Assembly: GCA_964526505.1 (NCBI GenBank)
Contig: CAZGJC010000009.1
Location: 1-55,395, forward strand
DNA: 55,395 nt
Direction: 5' to 3'
Source: SVTX01 sp964526505
GTDB lineage: Bacteria; Bacillota; Clostridia; Oscillospirales; CAG-272
Numbering within the stretch: the first letter of the stretch is position 1; every line of letters begins with the position of its first letter. The notes below the pieces were generated by a model. That model searched no databases. It saw only the letters and a list, made by a program, of their open reading frames with translations, and was not told the DNA's origin. The position numbers were made by a program, and so were the translations under genes. Below are positions 51,915 through 55,395 of this stretch, piece by piece.

Positions 51915-53162
51915 TTAATCGTACAGTATTTCCGCATTCCGCTTAGCTTCATCCTCACGTCGTATGCGTTTATCAACGGCATTCGTATAGATCGTCCGTC
52001 TGTTCTCATCGTTCAATCGATCCCGAAAGATACCGCAAACATTTTTGAATAGCCGAGTCACCGCTGTTGCACTGACTCGGCTGTTTGTGTTTGTATAGAT
52101 CTTTTTATTCGTATGATTCGTGCCGCCGTTGTGCTTTTTTTCACCGTCATGACTCTTGTCTTTCTGCATTTGCTCGCTTGAACGGCTCATTCGCAGAGCT
52201 TCACGGATGACGGCGTTGCGGATAGACTTGAATTCTTCGTTCTCGGAGAGTGGAATTTTAGGCGGTCGCTTGGAGGAATATGTCCCGAGTATCTCGTACT
52301 TTTTCTCATACCACAGGTCGTACAGCTCGGCTATCGTTTCGTCCTTGGCAAGTTCATCCACGATATCGTCCACCATATCCTTGATGTCACGGCTCAGATA
52401 TCCGTATATCTTTTTGCCTTTCGTCCTTTTCAGCCGTTCCGAGAGTGCGGACAATTTTTGCTCGATGCGCTCGTTTTCAAAATTCTGTCCGTCAGCACGG
52501 GCAAGTATCTCTCGGATCATCTCATCCACTACTTCCTTGAGCTGTCTGCGTATCTCGGTCTGATCCTCATATGCACTCTGCAGGTCCTGCGCGAAGATGT
52601 CTTTTGCAAAGGATGAACGGAGCTTTTGAATACCACAATTATTGATAAACCCCTCGCTCGGCTCGCTCGACCACACCATAATATGCACGTGCGGATGATG
52701 CTCCTCGTTGTGGAATGCTGCATACCATCTCAGATGCTCCACGGGAATATTTAAGGCGGACGCCATTTGCGTCACCTGACTTCCGAGCATATCTTTCCAA
52801 CGGGAAGCGTTGTCAAAGCCGAGCCGTTCGGCTCTCGGTCGGGTGGCGATATAGTCCGCGTAGGTCGGTGAATCCACGATATGCGGCAGGTTATCCTCGA
52901 TCGTTCTCGTGATATACTCGCTTGCATTCTCTCGTGTGGGAGAGGAAAGATAGGCAAGGTATTCTTCACTGTGAAGGCTGTTCGGAAAATCCTTTTTGAG
53001 TTTTTCGATGATCTCCGCTTGCTTTTCGGTCATATCCATTCGCAAGGTCACATCATGCGGTTTCTCTACATTCTCACGGGTGGCGATATATTTTGCATAT
53101 CCGCCCATGCTTTTGGCTCGACCGGGCTTGTAATAGTTGACCTTTAAGATCAACTTTGCCAT
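51915..53162 (-). CDS. MobP-type relaxase (MobP3-like)
   Basis: Nicks the origin of transfer and stays bound to the DNA end in conjugation. The 415-residue protein starts KLILKVNYYKPG, has a Tyr/Arg-rich region, and carries the metal-binding histidine motif AAFHNEEHHPHVHIMVW (His151, 155, 156, 158, 160). The C-terminal half (about 210-415) is charged and helical. The ATG overlaps the upstream accessory gene by 13 bp. Assignment to the MobP3 subgroup is from overall resemblance and gene context. Confidence 0.88.
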   Translation of the reverse strand: MAKLILKVNYYKPGRAKSMGGYAKYIATRENVEKPHDVTLRMDMTEKQAEIIEKLKKDFPNSLHSEEYLAYLSSPTRENASEYITRTIEDNLPHIVDSPTYADYIATRPRAERLGFDNASRWKDMLGSQVTQMASALNIPVEHLRWYAAFHNEEHHPHVHIMVWSSEPSEGFINNCGIQKLRSSFAKDIFAQDLQSAYEDQTEIRRQLKEVVDEMIREILARADGQNFENERIEQKLSALSERLKRTKGKKIYGYLSRDIKDMVDDIVDELAKDETIAELYDLWYEKKYEILGTYSSKRPPKIPLSENEEFKSIRNAVIREALRMSRSSEQMQKDKSHDGEKKHNGGTNHTNKKIYTNTNSRVSATAVTRLFKNVCGIFRDRLNDENRRTIYTNAVDKRIRREDEAKRNAEILYD

Positions 53163-53578
53163 CTGATCGCCTCGTCAAAGGAGATCGAGCCGTTGATCTT
53201 TTTGACCTCATTCACGCAGATACCACGCAAACGGTCGAGGTCAACTTGGTCGATATCGTAGTTGGCGGCGATGACATTTTGCAGAATTGCCACCTCTACC
53301 GCCAACTTAAAGAGCAATCTGCCTTGCCTGTTGTCGCTCTCCTTGACGATACTTTTGAGTGTGGATGCGATGATATCCGGCACGACATGGGAGCAATCCT
53401 TGAGCGAATGCAGTTCGGTGTAATACCGAATCGCCTTTGATATATACTCGCTTCTGCATCCGCAACCGTCTTCCTTGTAGTGCTTTTCAACCATATCGAG
53501 GGTGGGTGCATCCGTATAAAGTGCGAAGCGGATCTTTTCATTTTCATCGAAATCGTTCGATCCTTCGTTTTTTATCAT
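53150..53578 (-). CDS. Relaxosome accessory (MobC-like) protein
   Basis: The 142-residue protein has a ribbon-helix-helix-like start (KIRFALYTDAPTLDMVEKHYKEDG) and a helical remainder (SEYISKAIRYYTELH; GRLLFKLAVEVAILQNVIAA). It is encoded directly before and overlapping the relaxase, next to the non-coding stretch that may hold oriT. This position and fold suggest it binds oriT and recruits the relaxase. No specific family name is recognised with confidence. Confidence 0.75.
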   Translation of the reverse strand: MIKNEGSNDFDENEKIRFALYTDAPTLDMVEKHYKEDGCGCRSEYISKAIRYYTELHSLKDCSHVVPDIIASTLKSIVKESDNRQGRLLFKLAVEVAILQNVIAANYDIDQVDLDRLRGICVNEVKKINGSISFDEAIRWQS

Positions 53579-54025
53579 TTGTGCAATTTACCTCGCTTTC
53601 ATTTTAGTGACATTCCAAAGGTGCGCGAAAAGCGGTCAAAACCCGCATTTTTTCGAGAAAAGTGACATAGAAGCCGAAATAAAGTCACCTTGCTCAAAAA
53701 TAGTGACACGCAGGTCGATTCTCGAAATTGCTTGAAATCTCGCAAAATCTCCGTTTTTCTCGCAAATTCGGTCGGCTCTGCCGTCCGATGTGAAGTGCCG
53801 AGCCGAAAAAGTGGCGCGGCTTTAACCTGCTTGATTATCGAAAATCGTCTATCTGCGTTTGCTTCCGCTTTTCGCATTCCTCTTTGGGTATTCTTTGTTT
53901 GTATTTTTGTTTTGCTTCGGAAGGCGGTCTGTCGGCTCAAAGACCGCCAACCTCGCTCGTTTCGGCTCTTTGTCGGGTGTTTGCTTTACTCAAAACAAAA
54001 GTCCCACAAACGCCGAATTTTCGCC
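53579..54025. other. 447-bp non-coding stretch, candidate oriT
   Basis: It lies upstream of the accessory and relaxase genes. AGTGACA occurs as a direct repeat at 53607-53613, 53661-53667 and 53702-53708, with an inverted GTCAC at 53684-53688. TCTCGCAAA occurs twice near 53737-53767. Inverted repeats include TCGGCTC...GAGCCGA (near 53773-53803) and the hairpin GGCGGTCT (53923-53930) with AGACCGCC (53941-53948). A 113-codon open frame on the minus strand (53940-53599) has no family features, no good start site and an R/K/F-rich composition, and is not called. Confidence 0.55.
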
Positions 54026-54250
54026 TTACTGCTCCGATGGGATAAATTCCGATATTGGCGCGTTCTTGCGTTCGATATATTCTCGCACCTGCGAGGGGAC
54101 ATTCTTCTTGTAGACCGCGTCGAGAGCATCGGACAATTCTTTTTCCACCGTCGACCCTTTATCCCGAAGATAAAAGCGGACGGCTTCGAGCTTTTCGCCG
54201 TCGTATTCGATCTGTACGGTCGAGCCTTTAATTTCGCTTATTCCTTTCAT
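54026..54250 (-). CDS. Small DUF6103-like protein of the mobile element
   Basis: The 74-residue protein begins MKGISEIKG and has VQIEYDGEKLEAVRFYL, EKELSDALDAVYKKNVPSQVREYIE, a pattern I associate with the DUF6103 family of Firmicutes conjugative elements. Its predicted fold is short beta-helix-helix; ribbon-helix-helix DNA binding is possible. The ATG follows CAGGAGATGCA and overlaps the stop of the upstream gene (ATGA). Confidence 0.75.
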   Translation of the reverse strand: MKGISEIKGSTVQIEYDGEKLEAVRFYLRDKGSTVEKELSDALDAVYKKNVPSQVREYIERKNAPISEFIPSEQ

Positions 54251-55332
54251 TGCATCTCCTGTTCTGTTCCGTTTACATCGAGTTCCCATTCTCTATCCGT
54301 CATCGTGCTGTCCAAGTCGATATACTGATCTTTCGTATCTGTGTCTATGAACTTCGTTCCTTCAAAGCAAGAGTTGAGGATCCTGCAGTTGAACAGGTCG
54401 CTTTTATAAAACTTTGCATAAGCAAAATTCCCGTGCATCAAAAGGATATATGAGAGGTCGCAGTTCTTAAAAGCAGTACTGCGCAGATTGATCTCGTCTG
54501 CACCGACATACTTCATCAAACAGTTTTCAAAATACGAGCCGGACATATTTGCAAAACCCAATGAGGAGCCTTCCATACTTACATTTTTGAGAACAGAATC
54601 CGTGATTTTTGCATTCAGTAATTTGCGGTTTGACATATTCACAAGATCCAAATAACAACCGCTCAGATCAAGCTGTTCACCGCCGGGGACATCGTTGAGC
54701 CAAAGTATGTGTTTGGCATAGGCAACTTCAAAGTCATCTTGATCGATCACTTTGTATTGCTCCTTGGGAAGTGGCTGTTGCGGTTCTTTTGGATCGTATC
54801 GAAGACAGTATTCATAATTCAAGTGTATGGTGAACTCGTCCTCTGTGATGACCACATCTTCGATCTCATCCATTGCCTTGAGTTCCTCGAGAAGCAACTC
54901 GGAGAGACCGTTGTCTTTGCCGATCTCCATATCGAAGTGTTCGTAAATCTCGTCAAATGAGATCGCCCAAACACCGTCCGTGGTATTTCCCGTGCCTTCC
55001 GTTACACAGTAATCTGCGATCAGAGCCAGCTCGTAATCAAGATACGGCTTTGCGAACGGCAGATATGCAGAGTACCTTGCATAGGCAGAGCCTTCGCTGT
55101 TGACAAGTATGCCTTCGCCGGTCTTCTCGTTCAGAACGAGGAGTGCGTTCGTGACACCATTCGAATCCACAAAAAGAGAATCCGCGTGCTTTCGGATCAT
55201 ATCGTAGTCTTGCAGCATACTTTGCGAAAAATATTGCCACTGCGTATCATTCGGTTTTTCAAGAGCTACGATGCGAAACGGCTGAACGTCTATCGCATTC
55301 GCTTTGCTTTCAAATCTGGCGTTTAATTTCAA
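54247..55332 (-). CDS. Mobile-element protein with pentapeptide-repeat C terminus (DUF6329-like N terminus)
   Basis: The 361-residue protein has two parts. Residues 1-210 (VQPFRIVALEKPNDTQWQYF, DSLFVDSNGVTNALLVLNE, SEGSAYARYSAYLPF) resemble a domain seen in Firmicutes ICEs, provisionally DUF6329. Residues about 225-345 are pentapeptide repeats of the A(D/N)LxX type (LDLSGCYLDLVNMSN, LGFANMSGSYFENC, INLRSTAFKNC), predicted to form a right-handed square helix. Pentapeptide proteins can mimic DNA or bind gyrase, but no function is known here. Translation starts at TTG, 9 nt after GGAGG, overlapping the previous stop (TTGA). Confidence 0.7.
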   Translation of the reverse strand: MKLNARFESKANAIDVQPFRIVALEKPNDTQWQYFSQSMLQDYDMIRKHADSLFVDSNGVTNALLVLNEKTGEGILVNSEGSAYARYSAYLPFAKPYLDYELALIADYCVTEGTGNTTDGVWAISFDEIYEHFDMEIGKDNGLSELLLEELKAMDEIEDVVITEDEFTIHLNYEYCLRYDPKEPQQPLPKEQYKVIDQDDFEVAYAKHILWLNDVPGGEQLDLSGCYLDLVNMSNRKLLNAKITDSVLKNVSMEGSSLGFANMSGSYFENCLMKYVGADEINLRSTAFKNCDLSYILLMHGNFAYAKFYKSDLFNCRILNSCFEGTKFIDTDTKDQYIDLDSTMTDREWELDVNGTEQEMQ

Positions 55333-55395
55333 TCTTTTGCACCTCCGAAATATTCGTTGTATTGTTGTCTGTCGGCATCGGTAAACTCGATGCCG
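55329..55395 (-). CDS. 3' end of an unidentified gene, cut by the window edge
   Basis: On the minus strand 21 codons read GIEFTDADRQQYNEYFGGAK-D then TGA. The stop overlaps the TTG start of the next gene, and GGAGG for that gene lies within its last codons, so it is very likely a real member of the same operon. The visible part matches nothing I recognise. Confidence 0.6.
   Translation of the reverse strand, partial: GIEFTDADRQQYNEYFGGAKD

Noticed and set aside
53599..53940. A 113-codon open frame on the minus strand inside the candidate oriT stretch
   Set aside because: No ribosome site at a sensible distance, unusual R/K/F-rich composition, no recognisable motif, and it overlies the repeats that better explain the interval.

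Overview
The window is one scaffold, very probably from a metagenome-assembled genome. It comes from a low-to-moderate GC, spore-forming anaerobe of the class Clostridia, most like the gut Oscillospiraceae/Ruminococcaceae-type lineages. The evidence is a pro-sigma-K gene, spoVAD and spoVAE, a clostridial glgBCDAP glycogen cluster with the GlgC/GlgD pair, a bacterial 2[4Fe-4S] ferredoxin, AddAB, and strong Shine-Dalgarno sites with TTGACA-17-TATAAT promoters. Two runs of exactly 100 N are scaffold gaps. The first interrupts addA. The second is flanked by an exact 55-bp duplication and is probably only an unmerged contig overlap.

Layout. 0-6 kb: trpS; thiT behind a TPP riboswitch with an intrinsic terminator; sigK converging on spoVAD-spoVAE; udp with a small basic partner protein. 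6-11.4 kb (minus): htrA-type protease, response regulator and histidine kinase, then an rlmA-type rRNA methyltransferase and a GT2 glycosyltransferase, the last two separated by an odd 11-nt purine repeat. 11.5-19 kb (plus): queG-like, addB, addA. 19-23.3 kb (minus): a 1389-residue surface protein with a phosphodiester glycosidase domain and many CxxC repeats. 23.5-36.6 kb (minus): enolase, a FolC-like pseudoenzyme, a GH13 amylase, then glgP, glgA, glgD, glgC and glgB, so that glycogen synthesis and breakdown sit in one operon-like run behind one strong promoter. 36.8-45.4 kb (plus): a degenerate GldA-like ATPase with a fused GldF-GldG membrane protein, a CBS protein, holB-ricT-ferredoxin-trmN6-ttcA-like, and purC.

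45.4-48.5 kb (minus): a lipoprotein whose start is broken or miscalled, and a compact regulator operon of XRE regulator, sigma factor and membrane anti-sigma. 48.6-55.4 kb (minus) is a mobile element with a visibly different, more GC-rich codon style: a pentapeptide-repeat protein, a small DUF6103-like protein, a 447-bp non-coding stretch with repeated AGTGACA (candidate oriT), a relaxosome accessory protein, a MobP-type relaxase, a TOPRIM/primase-like protein, a winged-helix protein and a VirD4/TraG coupling protein. The rest of a conjugation machine does not follow traG, so this is either a mobilizable element or the truncated end of an ICE.

No tRNA, rRNA, CRISPR array or transposase was seen. 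The least explained items are the FolC-like pseudoenzyme in the glycogen operon, the ABC ATPase that has lost every catalytic motif except Walker A, the CxxC-repeat glycosidase, the 11-nt repeat tract and the candidate oriT.
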